Origin: DATAOG01 sp963782885
GTDB lineage: Bacteria > Pseudomonadota > Alphaproteobacteria > Geminicoccales > Geminicoccaceae
Length of the DNA stretch: 64,000 bases
NCBI GenBank assembly: GCA_963782885.1
Contig: CAWALL010000005.1
Location: 62,001 to 126,000, forward strand
Direction: 5' to 3'
Shown here: in pieces, positions 16,483 through 25,267 of the stretch
How the letters are laid out: every line of letters begins with the position of its first letter
Position numbering within the stretch: the first letter of the stretch is position 1
Position numbers and translations under genes: made by a program
Notes under the pieces: model-generated
Database searches by the model: none
Told to the model about the DNA's origin: nothing
The model's input: the letters and a program-made list of their open reading frames with translations, nothing else

Positions 16483-17861
16483 CGACAGAGTGTAACCGCG
16501 ACCTGTTCGGATTTGAAGCCGTCGAAGGACGCCAGGTGGTGGCCGCGTTCGACGGCGGGCAGGTGACCTCGGACGCCGGGGCGCTGCTGCTCGGGGCCGT
16601 GAACCGGGCGATCGGTCTGATGGGGCGTCTGGCCCGCTGTTTCGCCGACGGACGCATGCAGGAACTGGTCGAGCACGGTGTCGAGACCATGCTGATGCAG
16701 CGCATCTGCGGCATCGCGCTGGGCTACGAGGACCTGGTCGACCACGACGAGCTGCGCCATGATCCGGTGCTGGCGACCCTGGCCGGCAAGCTCGAGGCGC
16801 GGCGCAAGGACTGCGCGCCGCTGGCCGGCAAGAGCACCTTGAACCGGTTCGAGCATGCGCCGGCCGCGGCGCTCGACCGCTATCACAGGATCGGCCACGA
16901 CCCGCGGGCGATCGAACAGCTGTTCGTCGCTCTGTTCCTGGAGGCGCATGCGAGGCCGCCCGAGCGGATCATCCTCGATCTCGATGCCACGGACGACCCG
17001 CTCCACGGCCACCAGGAAGGGCGCTTCTTCCATGGCTACTACGACTGCCACTGCTATCTGCCGCTGTACGTCTTCTGCGGCCGCCACCTGCTGGCCGCCA
17101 AGCTCAGGCGCTCGAACATCGACGCGTCGGCCGGAGCCAAGGACGAGATCACACGCATCGTCGCCCAGATTCGTGAGAGCTGGCCTAGGGTCGAGATCCT
17201 GCTGCGGGCGGACTCTGGCTTCGCCCGCGACGAGTTGATGAGCTGGTGTGAAGACAACGGCGTCGACTACGTCTTCGGCCTCGCCCGCAACCCTCGCCTG
17301 CTGGCCGAGATCGACGGAGCCCTCGCGGCCGCCGAGGCCGAGCATGCCGCAACCGGCCAGCCGGCTCGGCAATTCGACGACTTCACCTATGCCACCCGGG
17401 ACAGCTGGAGCTGCGAACGGCGGGTCGTGGCCAAGGCCGAGCATCTGGCCAAGGGCTCCAACCCGCGCTTCGTGGTCACCTCGCTGCCGCCGTCGGTGAT
17501 CGACGGCCAAAGCCTCTACGAGCAGATCTACTGTGCCCGCGGCGAGATGGAAAACCGGATCAAGGAGCAGCAGCTTGATCTGTTCGCCGATCGTACGTCA
17601 GCAGCGACGATACGGGCCAATCAGCTCAGGCTTTGGTTCGCCTCGTTCGCCTACGTGCTGCTGGAGGCGCTGCGCCGAATTGGCCTCCGCCATAGCCAGT
17701 TCGCCAACGCCACCTGCGGCACGATCCGCCTGAAGCTCTTGAAGATCGGCGCCCTGGTCCGGGTCAGCGTGCGTCGGATCAAGGTCGCCATGGCCTCGGC
17801 TTGCCCCTACCAGGACGAGTACCGCCTCGCCTACCTGTACGTGAAGCGCGCCGCCTTCTGA
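16479..17861 (+). CDS. IS1380-family transposase (element A)
   Basis: 460 residues, full length for IS1380-family DDE transposases. Recognisable blocks are MPTECNRDLFGFEAVEGRQV, the GYEDLVDHDELRHDPVLATL motif, LAGKSTLNRFEH, ILDLDATDDPLHGHQEGRFF (first acidic residues), ILLRADSGFARDEL, NPRFVVTSL and the YCARGEMENRIKEQQL segment carrying the last acidic residue. No frameshift or internal stop, so it is probably active. The ATG at 16479 overlaps the right arm of a conserved inverted repeat. Confidence 0.95.
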   Translation: MPTECNRDLFGFEAVEGRQVVAAFDGGQVTSDAGALLLGAVNRAIGLMGRLARCFADGRMQELVEHGVETMLMQRICGIALGYEDLVDHDELRHDPVLATLAGKLEARRKDCAPLAGKSTLNRFEHAPAAALDRYHRIGHDPRAIEQLFVALFLEAHARPPERIILDLDATDDPLHGHQEGRFFHGYYDCHCYLPLYVFCGRHLLAAKLRRSNIDASAGAKDEITRIVAQIRESWPRVEILLRADSGFARDELMSWCEDNGVDYVFGLARNPRLLAEIDGALAAAEAEHAATGQPARQFDDFTYATRDSWSCERRVVAKAEHLAKGSNPRFVVTSLPPSVIDGQSLYEQIYCARGEMENRIKEQQLDLFADRTSAATIRANQLRLWFASFAYVLLEALRRIGLRHSQFANATCGTIRLKLLKIGALVRVSVRRIKVAMASACPYQDEYRLAYLYVKRAAF

Positions 17862-18772
17862 ACGTTCTTGCATGCCCGATAGGCGCCCCACCCGCGGGGC
17901 GTTCGCTTGCGTTCGTCCGAGAATTCGCTGTCAGGCGACCTCCACGGACGCTCACCTCAACCCGAGCCAACTTCTGCGCCGACCCCGCCACCAATCAACC
18001 CGTGCTATGGGGTTTGAGAAATCCGGACTAGGCGCGCGTGCTCCGTGACCGCCGCTGGCAGGATCTGCCGGCGCGGGAGCTGGTGCCGGGCGACATCGTG
18101 CTGATCCAGCTCGGCAACATCGTGCCGGCGGACGTCAAGCTGATCGGCGGCGACTACCTGAGCGTCGACCAGTCGGCGCTGACCGGCGAATCCCTGCCGG
18201 TCGACAAAAAGCCCGGCGATACCGCCTACTCCGGCTCGGTCGCCAAGCTCGGCGAGATGACCGCGCTGGTCACGGCGACCGGGATGAACACCTATTTCGG
18301 CAAGACCGCCAAGCTGGTCGAGAGCGTCGCGACCACATCGCACTTCCAGCGCGCCGTTCTGCACATCGGCAACTCGCTGATCTTCGCCACCCTCGGGCTG
18401 GTCGCCCTGATCCTGCTGGACGCGCTCTACCGCGGCGATCCCTAGCTCGAGACCCTCCAGTTCGCGCTGATCCTGACCGTGGCCGCGATCCCGGTGGCGC
18501 TGCCGGCGGTGCTGTCGGTCGTCACCACCGAGGCGACCCAGGTCCTGGGCACCCTGGCAGCGGTCTATGGCGTCTTCGTGACCCCGATCGGCTGGACCTA
18601 CGCGTTGCTGGTCTGGGGCTACGCGCTCGCCGTGTTCCTGCTCGAGAGCGGGATCAAGATCCTGACCGATCGCCTGCTCGAGCATCGGGCGGGGCACCAG
18701 ACCCGACATCTCCGGCGCATCGGGGCCGTGCTGCACCAAAGCTGAAGGATGGAGACCGGCCGTCAGAAGACC

Positions 18773-19165
18773 TCACGGCAACGCGACCGGTACGGCGTCG
18801 CGCAGCCGGCGCGCCTTGCGCCGCAACGCCCGATCGAAGGTCACGAAGCGGTCGGCCCGGCCGCTCGAGGCGAGGTGCAGGGCGTCAGCGAAGTCGAGGG
18901 CCTCACCGTACCATTCGAGTGCCCGTGCGATCGCAGGCCGGTCCTCGATCTCGGTGCCCGGCAGGCCGAGCAGGCGCGTGATCCCGTCCTTGATCGCCGC
19001 CCGCTCGAACCGGTAGAGGCTGCGAAGCACCCATTCGGTCTCGAGCACGACGATCTTCGGCACGAAGGCCGAACCCGATTCCAGCAGTGCTCGCGCGCGA
19101 GGGGCCTGCTCCGAATCATCTCGGGTCAGAACGCGCACCACGATGTTGGTATCGACCGCGATCAC
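18773..19165 (-). CDS. vapC: PIN-domain toxin (VapC family)
   Basis: A 130-residue PIN-domain RNase. The acidic metal-binding residues are visible in IAVDTNIVVR (Asp5), ETEWVL (Glu near 42) and LDFADALHLA (Asp near 92), followed by FVTFDRAL. VapC toxins cleave specific tRNAs or rRNA. The GTG start at 19165 overlaps the antitoxin stop (GTGA), which identifies the start and implies translational coupling. Convergent with the ATPase pseudogene. Confidence 0.9.
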   Translation of the reverse strand: MIAVDTNIVVRVLTRDDSEQAPRARALLESGSAFVPKIVVLETEWVLRSLYRFERAAIKDGITRLLGLPGTEIEDRPAIARALEWYGEALDFADALHLASSGRADRFVTFDRALRRKARRLRDAVPVALP

Positions 19166-19437
19166 TTGCGTTGCCGCTCGAACTCTTCCCACATCCGGCG
19201 CGCCTCGCGCTCGATCGCCTCGTGCATCTCTTCGACGGTGAACGGCGGACCATCATACTTGAGGCAGCCGTAGACATCTTCGATCGTGGTCGGCGGGAAG
19301 GGGTTGGCCGGCCGCAGGACCACGACGTCGCCCCGGTCCTCGACCTCGAGCTCGACCCCCGGTTGCCAGCCGTGCCGCTCCCGCACCGCCTTGGGGATGA
19401 TCACCTGGCCCTTGCTCGACAGCCGCGTCTTCGCCAT
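19162..19437 (-). CDS. vapB: AbrB/MazE-fold antitoxin (VapB family)
   Basis: A 91-residue antitoxin. The N-terminal swapped-hairpin DNA-binding fold reads MAKTRLSSKGQVIIPKAVRE, then VELEVEDRGDVVVLRPA. The C-terminal part (TVEEMHEAIEREARRMWEEF) is the acidic helix that would wrap around the PIN toxin. ATG at 19437 is chosen because the AbrB motif begins directly after it. The stop overlaps the toxin start by four bases. Confidence 0.9.
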   Translation of the reverse strand: MAKTRLSSKGQVIIPKAVRERHGWQPGVELEVEDRGDVVVLRPANPFPPTTIEDVYGCLKYDGPPFTVEEMHEAIEREARRMWEEFERQRK

Positions 19438-19491
19438 TCTGCATCCCACCGGTAAGACCAAAGTAAGAAATGCTCCCGCCCCGCCCGCGGG

Positions 19492-20046
19492 TCAAGCCGC
19501 GCCCGCCGGCGGGGCTTCGGCCTCGGGCTCGATCTCGAGCTGCAGCGCCTCGTTGAAGCGGTTGAAGGCGCCGCAGAGCGCGATCCGCCAGGTCAGCTCG
19601 ACGATCTGCGGCTCGCTGAACTGCCGGCGCAGGCGCTCGAAGACCGCATCCCGGATCTGCCCGGGCGTCTCGGTCACCAGCCGCGCGTACTCGACCACCA
19701 GCCGGTCGGCCTCGTCGAGGTTCGCGTGGTCACCGGTCTCGAGCAGGCTCGCGACCGCCTCGGGCGCCAGCCCCTCGACGCGCAGCATCGGCGCGTGGTG
19801 GGCGATGCAGTAGGCGCAGCGGTTGCGGCGCGAGACGGTCAGCACCGCGAGCTCGAGGTAGCGCCGGGGCAGCACATGCTCTTCCCGCAACTCGATCAGC
19901 ATGCGATAGAGGTTGCGCATGATCGGCGGGCGATGCGCGAACGCGCCGACCTGATGGGCAAAGGGACCATAGCCGATCGCCCGATCGAACGCCGCGCGGG
20001 CGTCTTCGGAAAGCTCTTCTCTCGACCGGTAGGATATGCGGGCCAT
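19492..20046 (-). CDS. AhpD-like carboxymuconolactone-decarboxylase-family protein
   Basis: 184 residues, all helical, with the redox motif CAYCIAHH (Cys77, Cys80, His84) typical of AhpD-like peroxidase-related proteins of the CMD family. Such proteins act as thiol-dependent peroxidase partners, but many have unknown substrates. It stands alone on the minus strand, divergent from the sarcosine oxidase operon 65 bases away. Since sarcosine oxidase makes H2O2, a peroxide-defence link is possible but unproved. Confidence 0.8.
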   Translation of the reverse strand: MARISYRSREELSEDARAAFDRAIGYGPFAHQVGAFAHRPPIMRNLYRMLIELREEHVLPRRYLELAVLTVSRRNRCAYCIAHHAPMLRVEGLAPEAVASLLETGDHANLDEADRLVVEYARLVTETPGQIRDAVFERLRRQFSEPQIVELTWRIALCGAFNRFNEALQLEIEPEAEAPPAGAA

Positions 20047-20111
20047 GACTTTCCTCTCGCAGCGACGCGCCGCTCCGCGCGCCGGGTGAAGCCTCTCGAC
20101 GGATCGATTCG

Positions 20112-21368
20112 GTGCGAGGCTACTCGATCGGCGCCCTGATCCGCCACGCCGTCGCTGGCCACCGGCGATGGCCGCGGGCCTGGCGCGATCCCGAGCCGAA
20201 GCCCGCCTACGACGTGATCATCGTCGGCGGCGGCGGCCATGGCCTCGCGACCGCCTACTACCTTGCCAGAAATCACGGCATCACCAAGGTCGCGGTGCTC
20301 GAGAAGGGCTGGATCGGCCTCGGCAACACCGGCCGCAACACGACCATCGTCCGTTCCAACTACCTGCTGCGGGCCAACGCGCTGTTCTACGAGCACGCGC
20401 TCAAGCTCTGGGAAGGTTTGAGCCAGGAGCTCGGCTTCAACGTCATGTTCAGCCAGCGGGGCGTGCTCAACCTCGCCCATTCCAAGGCGCAGATGGACGC
20501 CTACGCGCGCCGCGGCAACGCAATGCGGCTGAACGGCATCGACGCCGAGCTGCTCGACCGCCGCCAGGTGCTCAAGCTCGTGCCGCTGCTCGATGGCTCG
20601 GACAACGCGCGCTTCCCGATCGAGGGCGGGCTCTGGCAGGGGCGCGGCGGCACCGCCCGTCACGACGCGGTCGCCTGGGGCTACGCCCGCGCGGCCGACG
20701 CGCAAGGCGTCGACATCATCCAGAACTGCGAGGTCACGGGCTTCGAGCGCGCGGGCGACCGGATCACCGGCGTCGAGACCAGCCGCGGCCCGATCGCGGC
20801 CGGCAAGGTCGGGCTCGCGGTCGCCGGCCACAGCGGCCAGGTCGCAGCGCTCGCGGGCCTGCGCCTGCCGATCGAGAGCCACCTGCTCCAGGCGTGCGTG
20901 TCCGAGCCGTTGAAACCCCTGATCGACACGGTCGTGACCTTCGGCGCCGGCCATTTTTACATCAGCCAGTCGGATAAGGGCGGGCTCGTGTTCGGCGGCG
21001 ATCTCGACGGCTACAATTCCTACGCCCAGCGCGGCAACCTGCCGATGATCGAGGAGGTCGCGAGCGCCGGCGTCGCGATGCTGCCCTGCCTCTCGCGGCT
21101 TCGCCTCGTGCGCCACTGGGCGGGGATCATGGACATGACCATGGACGGCAGCCCGATCATCGCGAAGACGCCGCTCGATGGCCTCTATCTGAATGGCGGC
21201 TGGTGCTACGGCGGCTTCAAGGCGACGCCCGGCTCGGGCTGGGTGTTCGCCCACACGATCGCCCACGACGCGCCGCATCCTTTGAACCAGGCGTTCTCGC
21301 TCGAGCGCTTCGAGACCGGCGCGCTGCTCGACGAGAAGGGCGCCGGGCCGACCCCGGGCTGGCACTGA
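20112..21368 (+). CDS. soxB: Sarcosine oxidase, beta subunit
   Basis: 418 residues. The heterotetrameric enzyme oxidises sarcosine to glycine, transferring the one-carbon unit to tetrahydrofolate and giving H2O2. This subunit carries the sarcosine-oxidising flavin site: the dinucleotide motif YDVIIVGGGGHGLATAYYLA (from about residue 33), GLGNTGRNTTIVRSNYL, and the C-terminal GTPGSGWVFAH-like segment near the end (FKATPGSGWVFAHTIAHD). GTG at 20112 is the apparent start; the first 18 residues (MRGYSIGALIRHAV) match the usual N-terminal extension. First gene of soxB-soxD-soxA-soxG with gaps of 17 bases or overlaps. Confidence 0.95.
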   Translation: MRGYSIGALIRHAVAGHRRWPRAWRDPEPKPAYDVIIVGGGGHGLATAYYLARNHGITKVAVLEKGWIGLGNTGRNTTIVRSNYLLRANALFYEHALKLWEGLSQELGFNVMFSQRGVLNLAHSKAQMDAYARRGNAMRLNGIDAELLDRRQVLKLVPLLDGSDNARFPIEGGLWQGRGGTARHDAVAWGYARAADAQGVDIIQNCEVTGFERAGDRITGVETSRGPIAAGKVGLAVAGHSGQVAALAGLRLPIESHLLQACVSEPLKPLIDTVVTFGAGHFYISQSDKGGLVFGGDLDGYNSYAQRGNLPMIEEVASAGVAMLPCLSRLRLVRHWAGIMDMTMDGSPIIAKTPLDGLYLNGGWCYGGFKATPGSGWVFAHTIAHDAPHPLNQAFSLERFETGALLDEKGAGPTPGWH

Positions 21369-21385
21369 GCGATGGCCCGGCCGCG

Positions 21386-21664
21386 ATGCTGATCGCCTGC
21401 CCCTTCTGCGGCCCGCGCGAGCACAGCGAGTTCGCCTATGGCGGCGACGCCACGGTCCGCCGGCCCCCCGAAGCCGAGCCCGCCTGGGGTCCCGCCTGGC
21501 AGGCCTATGTCTACGAGCGCGCCAACCCGCGCGGGCCGCACCAGGAATACTGGCAGCACGCCCTCGGCTGCCGGCAATGGCTGGTGGTCACCCGCGACAC
21601 GGCGACCCACGAGGTCCTGGACAGCGCGCTCGCGGAGACCCGCCCCGGGCAGGCGGCGGGATGA
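21386..21664 (+). CDS. soxD: Sarcosine oxidase, delta subunit
   Basis: 92 residues, typical for SoxD, a small zinc-binding structural subunit. It begins MLIACPFCGPREHSEFAYGG with the CPxC pair, and includes NPRGPHQEYWQHALGCRQWL and VTRDTATHEV, all family hallmarks. It sits between soxB and soxA and its stop overlaps the soxA start as ATGA. Confidence 0.95.
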   Translation: MLIACPFCGPREHSEFAYGGDATVRRPPEAEPAWGPAWQAYVYERANPRGPHQEYWQHALGCRQWLVVTRDTATHEVLDSALAETRPGQAAG

Positions 21665-24651
21665 GCCAGCCCTATCGCCTGGCCGAAGGCGGCCTGATCG
21701 ACCGCAGCGAGATCCTCCGCTTCCGCTTTGACGACCGGTTCCTCGAGGGCCATCAGGGCGACAGCCTGGCGTCCGCGCTGCTCGCGAACGGCATCCGCGT
21801 GGTCGGCCGGAGCTTCAAGTATCATCGCCCGCGCGGCATCCTCGCCGCCGGCTCCGAGGAGCCGAACGCGCTCGTGCGCCTCGGCGAAGGCGCCGGCGCC
21901 GAGCCGAACTGCCGGGCGACCATGGTCGAGCTCCGGGCCGGCCTGCGCGCCGCCAGCCAGAACCGCTGGCCCTCGCTCGGCTTCGACCTGATGGCGCTGA
22001 ACGGGCTCTTCAGCCCGATCTTCCCGGCCGGCTTCTACTACAAGACCTTCAAATGGCCGGCCGTGTTCTGGACCCAGCTCTACGAGCGCCTGATCCGGCG
22101 CGCCGCGGGCCTGGGCGAGGCGCCGCTCGCGCCCGACCCCGACCGCTACGCCAAGCGCCACGCCCATTGCGACGTCCTGGTGGTCGGCGGCGGCCCCGCC
22201 GGCCTCGCGGCCGCGCTCGCGGCCGGACGCAGCGGTGCCCGCGTGATCCTGGCCGACGAGCAGCGGCGTCCCGGCGGACGCCTGCTCGCCGAGCGCTCCG
22301 AGATCGAGGGGATGCCGGCGCTCGCCTGGGTCGAGCGGACGGTCGCCGAGCTCGCGAGCCTGCCCGAGGTGACCCTGCTGCCGCGCACCACCGCGTTCGG
22401 CTACTACGATCACAACCTGGTGGCGCTGCTCGAGGAGGCGGCCCTGGCCGCGCCCGCGGCGGACCGGCCGCGCCAGCGCCTCTGGACCGTCCGCGCCCGC
22501 GAGGTCGTGCTCGCGACCGGGGCGATCGAGCGGCCGCTGGTGTTCGCCGACAACGACCGGCCGGGGGTCATGCTCGCGGGCGCGGTGCGCAGCTACCTCA
22601 ACCGATACGCGGTGGCGCCGGGCAGCTGCGCCGTGGTCTTCACGACCGGCGACGACGCCTGGCGGACCGCGCATGACCTGGTCGTCGCCGGCGTCGAGGT
22701 CGCGGCCGTGGTCGACGCCCGCGAGGCTCCGCACCACCCGCTGGCACCATCGCTGCGCATGGCCGGCGCCGACACGCTGCCCGGTCACGTGATCACCCGG
22801 GCGCTCGGCGGCGCCGGGCTCGCCGCGGTCGAGGTCATGCGCTTGGGGCCGGACGGCGTGACCGGCGCGCCAAGGCGGATCGACTGCGACCTCCTGGCGA
22901 TCTCAGGCGGCTGGCAGCCTGCGATTCATCTGCACAGCCAGACCGGCGCCAGGCCGGTGTACGACCCGGAGCTCCCGGCGTTCCGCCCCGGCGCGCCGCG
23001 CCAGCGCGAGCGGTCGGCCGGCGCCGCCGCCGGCCATCTCACGCTCGGCGCCTGTCTCGAGACCGGCCTGCGCGCCGGCGCCGCGGCCGCGGCCGCGACC
23101 GGCCACGGCAATGGCACGCCACCGCCGACGCCCGCCTGCGCGTCCGAGCCGGCGCGGCCCGGGCTCGATCTCTGGGCGGTGCCGCCGGCCGGCGGGCGCG
23201 GCAAGGCCTTCGTCGACTTCCAGAACGACGTCACCCTCGGCGACGTGGCGCTCGCCCATCGCGAGGGCTACCAGTCGGCCGAGCACCTGAAGCGTTACAC
23301 GACGCTCGGCATGGGCACCGATCAGGGCAAGACCGCCAACGTCACCGGGCTCGCGCTGATCGCCGGGCTGTCTGACCAGCCGATCGAAGCGCTCGGCCCG
23401 ACCACCTTCCGTCCGCCCTATGTGCCGGTGACGCTCGGCGCGCTCGCCGGCACCGAGGTCGGCGCCCACTTCCGGCCGCTGCGCCTGACCCCGATGCACG
23501 ACTGGCACGTGAGCGCCGGCGCCGAGTTCGTCGACGCCGGCCTCTGGCGGCGGCCCCGCTACTATCCGCGCCAGGGCGAGGACCTGCTCGCCGCGACGCT
23601 GCGCGAGGCGCGCGCGGTGCGGGAAAGCGTCGGCCTGGTCGACGTCTCGCCGCTCGGCAAGATCGACGTCCAGGGCCCGGATGCCGCCCTGTTCCTCGAC
23701 CGCCTGTACTGCAACCCGCTCAGACGGCTCGCGATCGGCAAGGCACGCTACAGCCTGATGCTGCGCGAGGACGGCATGGTGTTCGACGACGGCACCGTCT
23801 CGCGGCTCGGCGAGACCACCTACTACGTCACCACGACCACCGCGAACGCCGCCCAGGTCATGGCGCACATGGAGTTCCACCGCCAGGCGGTCTGGCCGGA
23901 GCTCGCGGTCGAGGTCACGAGCATCACCGACCAGTGGGCCGGCATGGCGCTCGCGGGGCCGAACAGCCGGGCCGTGCTGGCGCGCGCGGTCGAGCGCGCC
24001 GACGTCGGCGACGCCGCCCTGCCGTTCATGGGCGTGGTCGCGGCGGGCATCGCCGGCTGCCCGGTGCGCCTGTTCCGGATCAGCTTCTCGGGCGAGCTCG
24101 CCTACGAGATCCACACGCCCGCGGACTACGGCGCCCGGGTCTGGCAGGCGGTGCTCGAGGCCGGCGCCAGTGCCGGCATCGTCGCGTATGGCACCGAGGC
24201 GATGGGCACGCTCCGGATCGAGAAGGGCCACGTCGCCGGCGCCGAACTCGACGGCCGGACCACGCCCGCCGATCTCGGCCTCGGCCGCATGGCGAGCCGC
24301 AGGAAGGATTACGTCGGCCGCGCCGCCCTCGACCGGCCGGCGCTTGCCGATCCGGCCCGGCCGCGCCTGGTCGGCCTGGTCGCCAAGGACGGCCGCTCGC
24401 CGATCCGGAGCGGCGCCCAGCTGATCGCCGACCCGGCAGCGAGGCCGCCGGTGCCCGTGCTCGGCCACGTGACCTCGGCCGACTTCAGCCCGACGCTCGA
24501 GCAGCCGATCGCGCTCGCCCTGATCGCGGGCGGGCCGGAGCGCCGGGGGGAGACGCTCCATGCCGCCTACCCGCTGCGCGGCGAGACGACCGAGGTGACC
24601 GTGACCGACCCGGTGTTCGTCGACCCCGAGGGTCGCCGGCTCCATGGCTGA
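21661..24651 (+). CDS. soxA: Sarcosine oxidase, alpha subunit
   Basis: 996 residues. Domains in order: an N-terminal ferredoxin-like domain without an evident cluster (SFKYHRPRGILAAGSEE), an NAD/FAD-binding domain (CDVLVVGGGPAGLAAALAAG from about residue 170, then EVVLATGAIERPLVF), and a C-terminal folate-binding aminomethyltransferase (GcvT-like) domain from about residue 600 (PMHDWHVSAGAEF, SPLGKIDVQGPDA, ELAYEIHTPADYG). It passes the one-carbon unit to tetrahydrofolate. The ATG at 21661 overlaps soxD (ATGA); soxG overlaps its end by 8 bases. Confidence 0.95.
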   Translation: MSQPYRLAEGGLIDRSEILRFRFDDRFLEGHQGDSLASALLANGIRVVGRSFKYHRPRGILAAGSEEPNALVRLGEGAGAEPNCRATMVELRAGLRAASQNRWPSLGFDLMALNGLFSPIFPAGFYYKTFKWPAVFWTQLYERLIRRAAGLGEAPLAPDPDRYAKRHAHCDVLVVGGGPAGLAAALAAGRSGARVILADEQRRPGGRLLAERSEIEGMPALAWVERTVAELASLPEVTLLPRTTAFGYYDHNLVALLEEAALAAPAADRPRQRLWTVRAREVVLATGAIERPLVFADNDRPGVMLAGAVRSYLNRYAVAPGSCAVVFTTGDDAWRTAHDLVVAGVEVAAVVDAREAPHHPLAPSLRMAGADTLPGHVITRALGGAGLAAVEVMRLGPDGVTGAPRRIDCDLLAISGGWQPAIHLHSQTGARPVYDPELPAFRPGAPRQRERSAGAAAGHLTLGACLETGLRAGAAAAAATGHGNGTPPPTPACASEPARPGLDLWAVPPAGGRGKAFVDFQNDVTLGDVALAHREGYQSAEHLKRYTTLGMGTDQGKTANVTGLALIAGLSDQPIEALGPTTFRPPYVPVTLGALAGTEVGAHFRPLRLTPMHDWHVSAGAEFVDAGLWRRPRYYPRQGEDLLAATLREARAVRESVGLVDVSPLGKIDVQGPDAALFLDRLYCNPLRRLAIGKARYSLMLREDGMVFDDGTVSRLGETTYYVTTTTANAAQVMAHMEFHRQAVWPELAVEVTSITDQWAGMALAGPNSRAVLARAVERADVGDAALPFMGVVAAGIAGCPVRLFRISFSGELAYEIHTPADYGARVWQAVLEAGASAGIVAYGTEAMGTLRIEKGHVAGAELDGRTTPADLGLGRMASRRKDYVGRAALDRPALADPARPRLVGLVAKDGRSPIRSGAQLIADPAARPPVPVLGHVTSADFSPTLEQPIALALIAGGPERRGETLHAAYPLRGETTEVTVTDPVFVDPEGRRLHG

Positions 24652-25267
24652 GCCCGGCCGCCCGCTGCCGCGCCCATCGGCGCTCGGCGATCTGCTGGCC
24701 GACCGGCAGCCGGGGCCCGAGGCCCGGCCGCCCAGGGTCCACCTCAGCGAGCCGGGCACGCGCGTGCTCTGGCAGATCGCCGCCTGGCGCGCCGCCGAGG
24801 TCGGCCCGCTCAGGGCGATCGCCGTGCAGCACCTGGGCATGACCCTGCCCGAGGCCCCCGAGGCTGCCGCCGGGGGCGACGTGCTCGGGTTCCAGGTCGC
24901 CCCCCGCCGCTGGTGGCTGATCGCCCCTACGGGCGGACGGGAGCTCAGCGCCGGCCTTGCGGACGCGCTCGTCGGGCGCGCGGCGCTGACCGATCTGAGC
25001 CACGCGAGGACCCTGGTCCGGCTGGCCGGCCCCGCGAGCCGGAGCACGCTCGCCAAGCTCTGCCGGATCGATCTGCACCCGCAGGCGTTCCCGCCCGGAC
25101 GGGTCGCGCAGACGCCGCTCGGCCAGGTCCCGGCGCTGATCCACGCCCTCGAAGGCGGCCTGAGCTTCGAAATCTACCTGCCGCGCTCGCTCGCCAGGAG
25201 CGCCGCCCTCAGCCTGATCGAGGCCGCCACCGAATTCGGCCTCGCGTTCGGCGGCCCGGCGGGCTGA
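24644..25267 (+). CDS. soxG: Sarcosine oxidase, gamma subunit
   Basis: 207 residues. SoxG resembles the folate-binding domain of aminomethyltransferases but lacks a catalytic role of its own: WQIAAWRAAEVGPLRAIA, WWLIAPTGGRELSAGLA, ALTDLSHARTLVRLAGPASR and LEGGLSFEIYLPRSLARSAA. It closes the soxBDAG operon and stops one base before the stop codon of the convergent ThDP-enzyme gene, leaving no room for a terminator between them. Confidence 0.92.
   Translation: MAEPGRPLPRPSALGDLLADRQPGPEARPPRVHLSEPGTRVLWQIAAWRAAEVGPLRAIAVQHLGMTLPEAPEAAAGGDVLGFQVAPRRWWLIAPTGGRELSAGLADALVGRAALTDLSHARTLVRLAGPASRSTLAKLCRIDLHPQAFPPGRVAQTPLGQVPALIHALEGGLSFEIYLPRSLARSAALSLIEAATEFGLAFGGPAG

Larger units (their letters stand above)
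16385..18027 (+). mobile_element. Complete IS1380-family insertion sequence A (1643 bp)
   Basis: Terminal inverted repeats CCCGGATTTCTCAAACC (left) and the complement of GGTTTGAGAAATCCGGA (right) differ only at the outermost base. CTAG flanks both ends (16381-16384 and 18028-18031) as a 4-bp target duplication. One intact 460-codon transposase gene fills the element. It interrupts the H+-ATPase pseudogene. A related element with TTAG duplications is at 48115-49750. Confidence 0.93.
16014..18745 (+). pseudogene. Plasma-membrane H+-ATPase (P-type, class III) pseudogene split by an insertion sequence
   Basis: Left part: HGLTSALASERLTR, an amber codon, GPNELAEKHVSPILKLLSYF, WMIEVAAVLSIVARHWADF and VGFWQEFKANNAI, the N-terminal domain and M1-M2 of a proton-pumping P-type ATPase. 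Right part after the insertion: LRDRRWQDLPARELVPGDIV, SALTGESLPVDKK and GMNTYFGKTAKLVESVATT (actuator domain and M3 region), another amber codon, then ALILTVAAIPVALPAVLSVV. There the sequence jumps to GTLAAVYGVFVTPIGWTYAL, the last membrane helices, so the phosphorylation and nucleotide domains with the DKTGT motif are deleted. An N-terminal frameshift adds to the damage. Confidence 0.88.

Noticed and set aside
15963..18745. Several in-frame TAG codons in the H+-ATPase remnant and one in the Sel1 protein could suggest amber suppression or a recoded stop.
   Set aside because: At least five intact genes here end in TAG (phaC, formate dehydrogenase, DUF29, SDR, diguanylate cyclase), and the affected genes also have frameshifts and deletions. 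Ordinary decay explains them.
20047..20111. Possible glycine riboswitch ahead of the sarcosine oxidase genes.
   Set aside because: Only 65 bases separate the divergent genes, and no aptamer-like conserved core was seen.
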